Below, one piece after another: positions 1-10,800 of a stretch of DNA of 64,000 nt (positions are counted from its first letter, which is position 1; the number at the start of each line of letters is the position of its first letter). The DNA comes from Prosopocoilus inquinatus. Its lineage: Eukaryota; Arthropoda; Insecta; Coleoptera; Lucanidae. The stretch covers positions 11,614,501 to 11,678,500 of the forward strand of contig CM069877.1 of the NCBI GenBank assembly GCA_036172665.1, given 5' to 3'. The notes under the pieces were generated by a model. That model saw only the letters and a list, made by a program, of their open reading frames with translations. It ran no database searches and was not told where the DNA came from. A program made the translations under genes and the position numbers.

Positions 1-232
1 GTGGAGGAATTTTATTACTTCCTTTACCTGGAATTATTATAGTACTATCACAACATAACTTTTAAATTATTAGAAAATTATTTTTATACTTTAAATGGTC
101 ACTTAAAATTGAATACAATGCGTTCTTTCCACTTTTATCACTATCTGTTCATTCGCGAAAATCAGTAACCAACAGATGGCGTTATTAATAAATAAATAAA
201 TATTTAAATGTAATGTGTATCCTGTATCCAAT

Positions 233-1281
233 ATCAAATTAATCAGAAAATTGAGTAAACTTGACATTTTTGTTAAAAGTGTAATTGGTAACTCCGGCGC
301 GAGATGTCGCCACTGGAGCTGTAATTGATAAAATTACGGTAACATTACCGGTAAAGTAACATTAAAAATAAATTACCGGTAATTTAACAACACTAATAAA
401 AAGCAACACAATTTAGTCAGCTTTATTTCATTTTGTTATTTACTTTATTTACCGTTTATTTTACCTGTAAAAAAACCGGTAAATTTAGTCAATTATATAA
501 ATTACCGGTAAATTTACGACACTAATTTAGAGTGTTCTAAGTGACGTTTAGAAACTTCAGATTTAGGATCAGTCATTACAGCTCCAGTGGCGACATCTCG
601 TGCCGGAGTTATCAATTTGCCACTTTAGTTGTAATTGGTAATATTACGGTAACATTACCGGAAAAGTAACCTTAAAAATAAATTACCGGTAATTTAACAA
701 CACTGGATTGTGGTCATTTAATTGACAGTTTATTAGCTTTTTTATTATACAATCGTACTGCCGCCATCTTGGATTCTACGATGGCGTCGGGTGCGACAGC
801 CATGTCCTCCACATCATGGCGTTTCATTTGATACTCGCCACGATGCGTTTATCTTTACGCGAATGTTGATGATGACGTCAGATGCATGCTGTCTTGTAAA
901 TATATTTATTTACTTAAAATGCAATAAACATACCGTGAGTTTTTTTTTATAAAGCTGAAGATACAATATAAAAATATCTTTGCATTTTAGATATTTACAA
1001 CACAGCATGCATTTGACGTCATCATTAACTAATGACATGCAACTCTATCTTTCGTGCCGCGCTTATAGTCCAGCTATAGTCTTACGTATTTTTTTCTTAT
1101 TATTATATATAGCATGTGCTATTATTATTTTTATTAGTGTTGTTAAATTCCCGGTAATTTATTTTTAATGTTACCGTAATATTACCAATTGCAGCTCAAG
1201 TGGCGACATCTCGCGCCGGAGTTACCAATTACACTTTTAACTAAAAACGTCATTTTTAGTCAATTTTCTGATTAATTTGAT
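233..1281. mobile_element. Composite inverted-repeat (foldback) element
   Basis: The outer ends 233-253 and 1261-1281 are exact inverse complements, and the inverted match runs inward for about 160 bp on each side, through a block containing TCCGGCGCGAGATGTCGCCA and the repeated ACCGGTAA motif. A third copy of this block, in inverted plus direct pieces, lies at about 540-710, so the element is composite or self-nested. No coding region was seen and no clear target duplication was found. It looks like a non-autonomous foldback DNA transposon; superfamily unknown. Confidence 0.75.
865..1029. repeat. Inner inverted repeat with GACGTCA motifs
   Basis: Arms near 865-905 and 980-1029 are complementary (GATGACGTCA and GCATGC on the left, GCATGC and TGACGTCATC on the right). 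It sits inside the larger foldback element and is probably a separate MITE nested in it. Confidence 0.6.
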
Positions 1282-2284
1282 AACGAATATGCATTACGTT
1301 GTTGGCTTTCGTTAAAAAGAAGGTTTACAATATTTAGTATTATCTATTTCCACTAAGTAAATAAATTCATGTTTAAACGAAAGTCATTTTAGGTTATGAA
1401 ATATTTATTTCATTTTTTTTTAGTATTCATGTTTTTCCTAAATAATCAAAAATATTCCTTGTCCATTTCTTTCATTGGTTTACTCGAATTTTGCTGTTTA
1501 TTCCCAAAAACATTTAAAATGCTTGTAAATAATACCCTAACATTAATAAAAACTTCTATAGGCATTATTTAACCTTAGAATTAAAAATATTACTCGATAG
1601 CATTTGTTTGAACTTTCTCCTTCCGCTATTTTCATCAATTAATAGACATACTTGATAATAACTCGAGAACGAAAAAAGATAATTATTTCGGGTTTTCACC
1701 GTAATGTTCACCATTTTGTGTGTTACTGTTACTTTCGCAAATAGCGCCCTCTAGCTACTTTATAACAAATTAGCCGTAGTCGCTGAATAGAAACTTTAAA
1801 TCAGCTTAAAGTTCCCTTTCAAATGAGCCGAAGCTCGTTAATTTCTAATAAAGAGTACATAAGTTATGATATCTTTTGAAGTAAATAATTCAACTGTTTT
1901 CTCCACCCTCATTAATGGTGATACGATAATAAGTCGAAAATCAAAATTGTGCAGAATTAATTCAGTTTTATAATGGCGCTATCAAAGCTGCACCGTATTT
2001 GGAGATTTTTTATTAGTAAAATTAATTTTTATTGTTGAGCCCATTGATTGCGCCCCCTTGCGGCCAACTCAGATACTTAAAAGTATTTTCTTTGAATTTC
2101 TCTTGGTCACTTTAACTATATTTTGTTTTTCTCCCGAAGCTGTAGGTATTACAGTTAGGTATATACCGCGAATCGTCGTCCATCCTGAGACACCCGGTAT
2201 ATTTTTACATTGGGCCAATAAAATCGTGTAATATTTTAACGCTAACGCAAAACGCCTAGCAACGAATTTGGCTTTAGTCATAAT
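1282..2284. other. Intergenic, nothing recognised
   Basis: AT-rich sequence with no convincing ORF, motif or long repeat seen. Confidence 0.5.
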
Positions 2285-2425
2285 CAGGGAACGGAATTAT
2301 ATATTTTGTTCGATTAAATACTAACGAACCGGCAAAAGTACACGGCTGCAGCGATGCGTCAACGCATACACACTCGTTGCCGCCTCGTTCGAAATAAATC
2401 GAACAAAATACATAATTCCGTCCTG
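2285..2425. mobile_element. Short MITE with 10-bp target duplication, copy 1
   Basis: A 141-bp element whose ends are inverted (left CAGGGAACGGAATTATATAT, right ending CATAATTCCGTCCTG). It is flanked on both sides by the same ten bases TAGTCATAAT (2275-2284 and 2426-2435). A second copy lies in opposite orientation near 21.5 kb. A 10-bp duplication fits Mutator-like elements better than hAT or P, but the superfamily is inferred from TSD length only. Confidence 0.8.
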
Positions 2426-2511
2426 TAGTCATAATAATCAAGCTTTTAACAACGTCGATCAATATCATAATTACAATACTAACTGAAGTTTGTTCTTGTC
2501 CGATGAAAATT

Positions 2512-2695
2512 GTAAGTACAAGGTAATCTCGAACCGGACAGAAATATGAAGGGAAAACACTCAACGTTTCGCTATAGATTTATTATTATTTATTTGACTC
2601 CTGACGAAGCTATAAATCTATAGCGAAACGTTGAGTGTTTTTCTTTCACATTTCTGTCCGGTTCGAGATTAAAAAAACTTTGTACTTACAACAAT
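2512..2695. mobile_element. Inverted-repeat element enclosing a hammerhead-like motif
   Basis: Arms at about 2512-2582 and 2612-2695 are complementary, including CGAACCGGACAGAAAT on the left and ATTTCTGTCCGGTTCG on the right. The centre holds a hammerhead-like motif, and the left arm holds a truncated inverse copy of its 3' half. The whole looks like two copies of one ribozyme-bearing repeat joined head to head. Confidence 0.7.
2597..2636 (+). ncRNA. Hammerhead ribozyme-like motif, family 1
   Basis: Read by eye: stem I ACUC (2597-2600) with GAGU (2633-2636); core CUGACGA (2601-2607); one extra A; stem II GCUAUA/UAUAGC around an AAUC loop (2609-2624); GAAA (2625-2628); a two-pair self-complementary stem III ACGU; cleavage triplet GUU with H17 at 2632. 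All invariant core bases are present. The unpaired A between the core and stem II departs from the canonical fold, and stem III is very short, so activity is uncertain and might need dimers. Confidence 0.6.
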
Positions 2696-2700
2696 ACTAA

Positions 2701-3337
2701 GAATATTTAGCCGCAAGTAAAAATTAAGGCCTGTTTTACAATAAATCAGTCGCAGGGTTGGTAGTCCTCATCGTTGCATTCATCAGGTACGGTGCTTTCT
2801 ACATATTCTATCGCGAAATTTCCAAACAAAAAAAAAAATTCCGGCAACTGAGGAAATTTCAATGAAATTTCGAAAACCAAGAAATTTCCTTTGTTTTGAC
2901 AGCTTCGAAAAGTGTTGAAATTTCTTCAATCCTTTCACCGCACATCCCTAGTAAAGTACTTAAATGTCCATTTAATTTGTCATTCCATCATTTGTCTTCC
3001 AAACATGTACAGGTACGTAGATATGATAAGAAATCAAACACTGTATTTGAGTATTTGCGATTAAAATAGTAAATTGCTTTGATTTATTAAATTAATTTAA
3101 ACACTTATCAAGAAAAAAATATACTCGTGTTATAGGAATGAGTAGGTATGAAAGATGCTTGCGCCCTCTGTGTGAGAAATGTGGCACTGTTTTTTCAGAC
3201 TAATCCGTCAGGTGACGCTACATTTTTTTTAAGTATCGCGATTAAAATTGAACTTCTTACTAATTAATCTAATTATATAGTTTTTATCGTGAAATGACCG
3301 CGGTTACATTGAGTCATTCGTCACGTCACATTTACTT
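2701..3337. other. Intergenic, nothing recognised
   Basis: AT-rich DNA with short homopolymers only; no gene or clear repeat identified. Confidence 0.45.
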
Positions 3338-3710
3338 TTACAGGTGCATGTCGGTTCTGAAGAAGCGCACGTTATCAGAGGCGTCGAGCGAGTAAGTACA
3401 TTCTGCAGTAAAAGGCGAGCCGCCATTGCTGTCGCAGAAAAAAAGCGTTTGCTGTGTGGAGTGTAAGCCGACTGCGATCATCACATCATCGTAGCCTTGT
3501 TCGTTCATAGAGAGCATCGCCGTCAGCCCGATTTCGTTCGGATGTGGTAGGTTTTTTAGTCGCATCAATTTTTAACTTAACGATGTAGCTAGCGAACGGA
3601 ATGCCCGCCGTGTGTGTGTTGATCGTTGAGATTAAAAAAAAGTTTCGTGAATCTGGCTTGGCCTTACTTAACATGTCGCTGAAATCGGATCTGGCGGTTT
3701 TCCGTAGACG
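3338..3710 (-). pseudogene. Frameshifted coding fragment of unknown family
   Basis: On the minus strand two overlapping frames look protein-coding: an upstream one (about 3710-3550, with residues NFFLISTINTHTAG) and a downstream one ending at the stop near 3338 (with GYDDVMIAVGLHS and FFCDSNGGSPF). They join across a run of six T on the + strand (3552-3557), so a one-base change would make one frame of about 120 codons. GC content is well above the surroundings, which supports former coding. I do not recognise the family. No acceptor with a pyrimidine tract is visible upstream, so it may be a processed or element-borne remnant rather than the last exon of a live gene. Confidence 0.45.
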
Positions 3711-4336
3711 CGGCTCCTAATTTTTTTTTTTTTGTACATTTATGGTATGTAGGTTGAGGATCTGTTTATTTTTGAAATCGGATAGTTTCTCCTCAAAATT
3801 ATCAAACGAAACGTAACGAAACGGCTTGCGACAGCTGTTGTTTTGTTGCGTTCAGTACACCGCTGATAATTTCATCTTGAGATAAATATGACAAGTGAGC
3901 TTCTTGTTCTTCAATTGTTTCTGCCAGTTGTTTTTTTTTTGTTTTTAGTGAAATGGACGTGGACGAGGTGATGATGTGATTGATAACTAATAGGTACTTG
4001 ATTCATGTCACTTTATCGACTTTGCAATAAAAAAAAAATTGCAGCAGCAATAATTCACCTGTGACAAACCCTCCAATTTAGATAACACCGACACACTAAA
4101 TTAAATCCATCAGGCCTTGATGTGATCTTCAACTGTTTATCACCTTCTTGTTGTGTGTCGCTTAATCTAGAGATGACTTCCAAGATATTATAAACACCCA
4201 ACAAGCCAATTGTTTATTTATGTTCGCTTGTTTTAAAAACACCGGGCAATAATGTTTACTATGTACAAACTTTTACTCAACAACAATCTAAACTATAGTA
4301 ATCATGTTTGTTTGTTTGTTTTCTTTTTGATTCTAG

Positions 4337-4342
4337 AATGAA
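4337..4342 (+). promoter_or_regulatory. Splice acceptor and overlapping upstream ATG before the foi-like start
   Basis: A pyrimidine-rich acceptor ends in AG at 4335-4336, implying an untranslated 5' exon further upstream that I could not place. The exon starts AATGAAATGGCC: an ATG at 4338 is out of frame and reaches TGA after six codons, overlapping the real start at 4343. The downstream ATG has A at -3 and G at +4, a good context, so leaky scanning is plausible. Confidence 0.55.
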
Positions 4343-4819
4343 ATGGCCAAGCACGTGATATCAGTGTGCATATTCTGCTTCCTGTGCGCCACTCACACTC
4401 CGTGCGAGTCACACGGCGAAGTCACCGACCGCGGAGGCTCCTCACACCACAACCACGAGTTTCGTACCCCGTACAAGGACCCGAGCAAGTCGCCCCCTTT
4501 GATACCGGACGGCGGGGTGAACCGGGCTTCGGAGGAAAAGTACAACAACGACAGGACGGCGAGCGTCGGTGTTGTTGTCAAGAGGGACGTCGACGTCCCC
4601 ACCATTAGCAGTAGTAATATTAAGGCGCCCAGTAAGTTAAACGTGGAGTATTATTTGAAGGAGCTGTTCGTTAAGTACGGTGACGGAAAGACGATGACCT
4701 TGGACGGGTTCAAGAGGATGATGCATCGCCTTCAGTTGGGCCAACACCTAAGTGAATCTGCGAGCGCGCACGTTGAAGCATCGAGTGAGCATCATCAAAA
4801 CAAAAGCCGAGATACCTCG
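4343..4819 (+). CDS. foi: foi-like exon 1: signal peptide and N-terminal ectodomain
   Basis: It encodes residues 1-159 and ends at a consensus donor (TCG|GTGAGT) in phase 0. Residues 1-21 form a hydrophobic signal peptide (VISVCIFCFLC). A His/Asp/Ser-rich stretch follows, then an EF-hand-like helix pair with YYLKELFVKYGDGKTMTLDG (about 103-122), the part of the ectodomain that recurs in ZIP6/ZIP10 proteins. The frame stays open to 4840, but the donor and the match to exon 2 fix the end at 4819. Confidence 0.9.
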
Positions 4820-7800
4820 GTGAGTAATAAATTTTTGTGAATATGAGAGAAATTGCAGTCTGGTTGACTTATAGGTACGACAAATTAAGAAAGCTGCAAC
4901 TTCATACGTGTCAATCATTTTTGTTCGCACTGTATTTTAATGTGAGTGCAGTGTTGCCAAATTAGGGGAAAAATCGTTAAATCTAAGGATGATTTAAAAC
5001 AAAAGGGAAAAATTGCAACAACTCGTTAAAATCTAATGCAGGGTTCACACTGATGCAATTTCTTGCTTGCAATTTTTTTCGTGCAGTTTTCAAGAATCGC
5101 ATGCAATTTTTATAAATAGCTACAGCATTCACAGTATTGGCAATTTTAACGTGACGGTAAAATCTTTAATAAATTATGGTTATTACCAACTCTTATGTTT
5201 ACAATGGTAACTATGGGAGAATGCAATTAACGATACATTGGATAATTATTATACATATTTTTACTTTCAACCTTTTGTATATTAACACTGAAAAGTCTAA
5301 CCTCATCAATAACAAATCATATAATATTTACCAGAGGAACAAAACAATTATCTTTAAAAGTTGGTACGAGTAAAGTTACTAGAATTCCATGTTCAAATGG
5401 ACTAGGAAAGTAAACGTCACAGAAGGCGGAGCTGAGTCGTTTACTGTCTTTGTCTAATAAATTAGACGTGTGTCGTAAATTACTGTCGCTGTAACGCAGG
5501 GGTTGACCTGAACATAACCTAACATTTAAGGATGTTAAGTCAACGAGATTAAACAAGATATTACAGTTTTATAAGTTGGTATCTTGTACATTATATTGGA
5601 AAATTCTTGACAAACTCGTTAAATGCTTTCCCATAGACATTTTATTTATTTTGTTTTGTTAGGTTATATTTATTAATGGTTTGTTGACCTGCAACTGAAC
5701 TAAGCTCAGACAAGCATTTTATACATTTTTTTAATAACAAATAAATTAACTAATTACGTACAATAAGCGCAACTAAAATAATTTTATTGAAGCTTTTCAT
5801 CCGAAGTTTTAGTGATAAACAAAAGTTTACACAACAGCTCTCTGTGAAGCGAGTATTTTCAGTTTGTTTGGCGTAACCCATGCATTTTTACAGTCCAATA
5901 GACTCCGTTTCAAAGTTCGCGCCAGCTTTAGGACCGCCCACTTTCCTAATCTATTCAAAAATTACCAAAAGAAAAAGGGAGGACAAAAGATAATCGCTAC
6001 ATTTTGGGAGAATATAACAGAAACAAGACAAAAAAAAAACATTTTTGATGAATCAGAAACACTATCGGAGTGGAAAAATTATTTGATTTCTGAAAAATTG
6101 TAAGCAAGGAAAACGAAAAACGTTTCCGATAAACGTGAAACTCACTACAATGGAAAAAGAAACAAAAATTCCTGCCAACATTAAGAAAAACAAAACAAAT
6201 GACGTTCGTACGTATACATAGAAGAAAAGATAACCCAAAGCGAGTCGTAGATTTAAAATAATAATAAAGAAATAATAATTTGAATTTCACAAAAAAAATA
6301 TTTACGAAATGCAAATTTCTGAAGAAAGTATGAGAAAACAAACGACAACTGTAATTCGCGTATATTCGCAAAGGAAAACGTTGATTTACTTGTGAAATTT
6401 CTCTACGTAAAGAAAAAAACAAATGACGATCGTAAATTTCAGGACGGACAACCACAAAGAAAAGCAAATGACGATCGTAATGTTTACAAATGGAAAAGAA
6501 ATAATTTCAGGAGATGAATAAAAAAAAAAGGAAAGAAAAGCAAATCCTCGTCAAATGAAGATCGCAAGAACAATTTGAAAAAGGGACGGAAATATTTGAG
6601 GAAGAACTTTTAAAAGGCTTCACAAAAGATATTTACGAAATGAATGAATGAAAAAACAAATGACAACTGTAATTATTCGCGAAGGAAACCGCAAAGTGCA
6701 GAAAGATGTTGATTTACTTTTGGCAACACTACTTCGGATTGCTGCAAAGTGCAAGTTTAGGTTGTTTTAATATTTTCGTTTCGTTTGTTGTAACAGTTAA
6801 TTGCAGAAAATTCGTGTTAAAGTATTTTTTTTTATTGTTTCACTCTAATCATGTTTTTCACTTTAACTTTGTATTTAATAAAATTAGACTAGGAAAGTAA
6901 ACGTCGCAGAAGGCGGAGCTGAGTCGTTTAGTATCTTTTTCTATTAAGTCGGACCGTAAATTATGCCTGCTATACCGCCGGGGTTAACGTAAACATAACC
7001 TAACATTGAAAAATATTAAGACAACGAGAATCAACGAAAACACTATAAGTTAGTATGTTGTATTTTTCCTTGAAAAATGCTTGACAAATACATTACATGC
7101 TTTCTCACAGACATTTTCACCTAACTGTTTATTTTATTTTATTCTTTTAGGTTATGTTTGTTAACGTGGTTGACATGCGACTGTACTTAGCTCAGACATA
7201 CATTTCGTGCAAATTTTTCATAACAAATAAAATAACTATTTACGTACAATAAGCCCAACTGAAATAATTTCGTTGAAGCTTTTTACCGTAAGTTTCAGTA
7301 AAAAGCAAAAGTTTTCACAAGAACTCTGTGTAGAGTGAGTTTTTTCAGTTTATTTAATCTAACCCATGCATTTTCGCAGTCCAATAGACTCCGTTTCAAT
7401 TTTCGCGCGAACTTTAGGACCGCCCACTTTCCTAATCTATTTAGGGAATTCTAGCGACATGATGTACGCCTAAAAAGGAATTATTGTTCGAGTTGATTGG
7501 CAACACTGTATGAGTGTGTGTTATTAGTGGCAGGCGGCAAATTATGCCATTTGGGCGACATTTTAGACATATTTGGCGTTTAAAAATTTTATTTGGCGCC
7601 TGGTTCTTTTGTTGTCTTCACATAACGAATCTGAACAAAATTCTACATTTAATAGAATTCACGGAAGAAACGATCATTGCTTTTTTATTGTTTTTTTTTT
7701 GTGCCCATAACAGATATTGTGATCTTTTGTTTTACGTACTATATTTCGTCGTTCATTTCTTTTTTTAATTATTATTATTATTGACTTCTTAGTTTGTTTT

Positions 7801-10800
7801 TATTTTATACGAATTTTTAATACGTCCGGAAAATTGTTGTTTTTCGTTTAGCTTGTTTTTCTTTTTCTTAATAATAATATTCGCTTCATATCTCGTAGGT
7901 TGTCGCTGTTTCTTTCATTTCTCTTTTGTTTCTCATTTTTTTGCAAGTTTTCAATCATTTTAGAGAAAGTAAAATTACAGGAAACTGTAATTGTCTACTA
8001 TTTTTTTTTGTAACATGTCGTAAATAGACTTTGGAAAAATTTGCGCTTTTTGGCTACATTTTATTAACGAGTTGGCGACATTGCCTGCAGAAAATCTGGC
8101 AACCCTGATTTGTTGTTACACATGTCCGGTGTGTGTTTCTTAGGTTATATTCCTTCTCTCTCTTATAAATGATTTTGCATATCAGGTGCTTTCTTTCGCT
8201 TGAAAGTCTGAATCGTGTTTCGAATAGTTTGGACCTGAATTTCGTAGTTGTCGCAACAAAACAGCTGACTTGAAATTTTGATTGACAGTTCATTTATAAA
8301 TAACCATAATTCAATCTAAACAAGTTTTAAAAATAGATAGATTCGTTCGTGGGCGCGTTCAGCGGATGCGTCGCTTACTCAGCAGTCGTTTGTGATTGGC
8401 CTTCATGTGAGCCAATCACAATCGATTGCTGAGTAAGCAACTCCGCTGCTGAACGCGCCCATTGACTGTTTTTGAATCAAAACACGTTTGGATCACGATT
8501 TTGTGAGCGAAAGAAAGCACCTCTTACTTTCCATTTGATTCACTCCTTAGTGCTACCCAAGTACGAAATCAGTGACAAGGTGAAACAATTAAGTTTCAAA
8601 CCTTGTTTATGAAAGTTTTTCTGCTGAATTAGTTTAAAATATGGAAGGGACGACTGAAAATTAACATAAAACATATTTGACATTTTCATCAGGAGTGGAA
8701 GCACGTTAAAAATTAATGGAAGTTCCTAGATCTAATCGGGACATTTTAATTTGTGAAATATTTAAAAATGCGCACGCTGAATAAAAATGCGTAATCGTAA
8801 TTTATTTATTTTTTTTTATATCAGTGTTTACACCAGGAAGAAATTTTTTCTCACTTCAACGCTTCGTCATCATCATCATCATCGTCGTCACGCCAGCGAT
8901 CGAATCGTGTTTTAATCGATGAAGAAGAGTTCAGGTTGGCCTGCCCCGCTATGATATACAGCGTGGTCGCCGGAAACTGCCCCCAGAAAGAGACTGCCTA
9001 CTTAAAAGACACGTCCTACGTCCATGACAGTCCGCAGTTATCCGTGTGGCTCTACTCAATCCTGGCCGTTTTATTAATCAGTGCTTGCGGCATCCTCGGG
9101 CTCGCGGTCATACCAGTCATGCACAAGAAGTTCTACCAACCTCTGCTGCAGTTCCTGGTCGCCTTGGCGGTCGGCACCCTCGGCGGCGATGCGCTTCTGC
9201 ATCTTCTCCCGCACGCGATGAGTCAGAGTTCCGTGCATGGACACGGGCACGTGCACGAACATGAGCACGAGCACGAGCACGAACACGAGAATATGTGGAA
9301 GGGCTTCGTGGCCATGTTAGGACTGGTGTTCTTCTTCTTCATGGAGCGGATTATTACGATCGTTGCGAAGTGGAGGAGACGACAGCAAATAAAAGACAAG
9401 GTGAGGTGCTTTTCTTTTGCCACAAATCTCACCTCACCTCACCTCACCTCAGATCAGATTAACATCAAATATTGCGTCAGCACGAACAAGTAAGGTTGAA
9501 TGTATATTTCGCCTTGCGCCCGACCAATGGGAGTGCTCGAGTGGCAAGGTGAGAGGTGGAAATATTAGTTCAACATTACTTGTTCGTGTCAACGGATATG
9601 ACGTTTATGAGATCTGATGTAGGATTTGTAACAGAAGAAACGCAGGGGCTCGTTCAGGAATAAAACAGAGCGCGGTCCGGGTTATATGCTTTCTCTCTCA
9701 TGTAAATGGTTTTGTGCATTTTGCCTTTCATTTTAAACGCCCACCTCGCCCGCTCTCGCTACACAATTTCTGAACGCGACCCAGCTGCAGGCTACGAGGC
9801 ATGTACACATATAATTTGTTCACATATTAAAAGACCACTGACCAGTACCAGTACATTACCAGTACTGAACAGTACCAGTACATTACCTGGTGATTTTTTT
9901 ATAAAAACTCGGGATTATCTGGTGCCTTTTCATAAAATGTAAATAAGAAAAAAATTATAATATTAAAATGATTTTAATAGCGTTTTCCAGTGGCTGCACC
10001 AGTGTGCACTGAGTATATCTCTATCTCGTTTTATTACATAAAACTGAACCGAGAAGGAGATACACTCAGTGCGCACGGTACAGCCACTGGAAAACGCTAT
10101 AAGTTTCAATGATAAAAGTTGAGACGCATCTTTTTGCGATATTTAATATCGACCAACTATCAATCGTCACTTTTTTCCCGCCAATTTAAAAATATTTGCA
10201 AGAAGGCACTTTTTCTTCGTAAACTGTAAACTCTTTTGTACAAATTCATATATTTTTAGTTGTGTCAGAATTAGAAAATTTAAACGACAGACATTTTACA
10301 ATCGAAAGCAAAAAAGTACTCCTAGCAGGCGATTACAGTTTCCTGTAATTTTTTTAAACTATAGTTTCCTGTAATTTTTTAAATACGATTTCACAGGTGA
10401 CACTTCTGTGCTTTCGGATTTGACAAGTTCACAACTTTTGTAAAATCTGTGAAAATAATACCATTTCGAGAAAGAGAAATTATTTTAAGAAAGAAAAATT
10501 ACAGGAAACTGTAATTCGCCTAAAGCTAATTAGGAAAAGTATTTGAAGTTTGTTTTTTTATCATTTTGTACCTAAATTTAATAAAATAATTTTGAAGCGT
10601 CAATATAATAACGTCAAAAATTTAAATGAACGACAAATTAGTACAAAGAAATAAACTGGTGATTTTCAGTTGGCAACGGGGTTACTTTTTGTCAGCCAAT
10701 CTGGTGACTTAAATTTTGATCGTCTGGTAACACTGCCACTGACGGTGTTGCCTTGTGAAAAATACAACCGGCAACAGTGTTAAAAATTTGGTAACAAAAT

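Larger units (their letters stand above)
4949..7508. mobile_element. hAT-like element, 2.56 kb, in foi intron 1
   Basis: The left end CAGTGTTGCCAA and right end TTGGCAACACTG are perfect 12-bp inverted repeats of the hAT type (CAGNG). They are flanked by 8-bp duplications TGTGAGTG (4941-4948) and TATGAGTG (7509-7516), 7 of 8 identical. No hAT transposase frame is visible inside, so it is non-autonomous. The interior is mainly the repeat pair at 5400-5955 and 6887-7442. Confidence 0.8.
4820..8824 (+). other. foi-like intron 1, filled with transposons
   Basis: The 4.0-kb intron runs from GTGAGT to a T-rich tract ending in CAG. It holds a 2.56-kb hAT-like element with two 556-bp repeats, a probable second hAT remnant and a 339-bp MITE interrupted by a hairpin. 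No additional exon is needed to keep the frame. Confidence 0.85.

Noticed and set aside
2645..2672. tRNA-like B box (GGTTCGAGATT) suggesting a SINE
   Set aside because: No matching A box at the right distance, and the sequence is part of a symmetric hairpin.
4366..4608. Alternative frames inside foi exon 1 (80 aa +, 70 aa -)
   Set aside because: Shadows of the GC-rich transporter exon; only the frame with signal peptide and correct splice phases is supported.
5400..7442. LTR retrotransposon with 556-bp LTRs
   Set aside because: Ends are GACTAGG..CCTAATC rather than TG..CA, the interior has no coding or primer-binding site, and the whole is enclosed by hAT ends with an 8-bp duplication.
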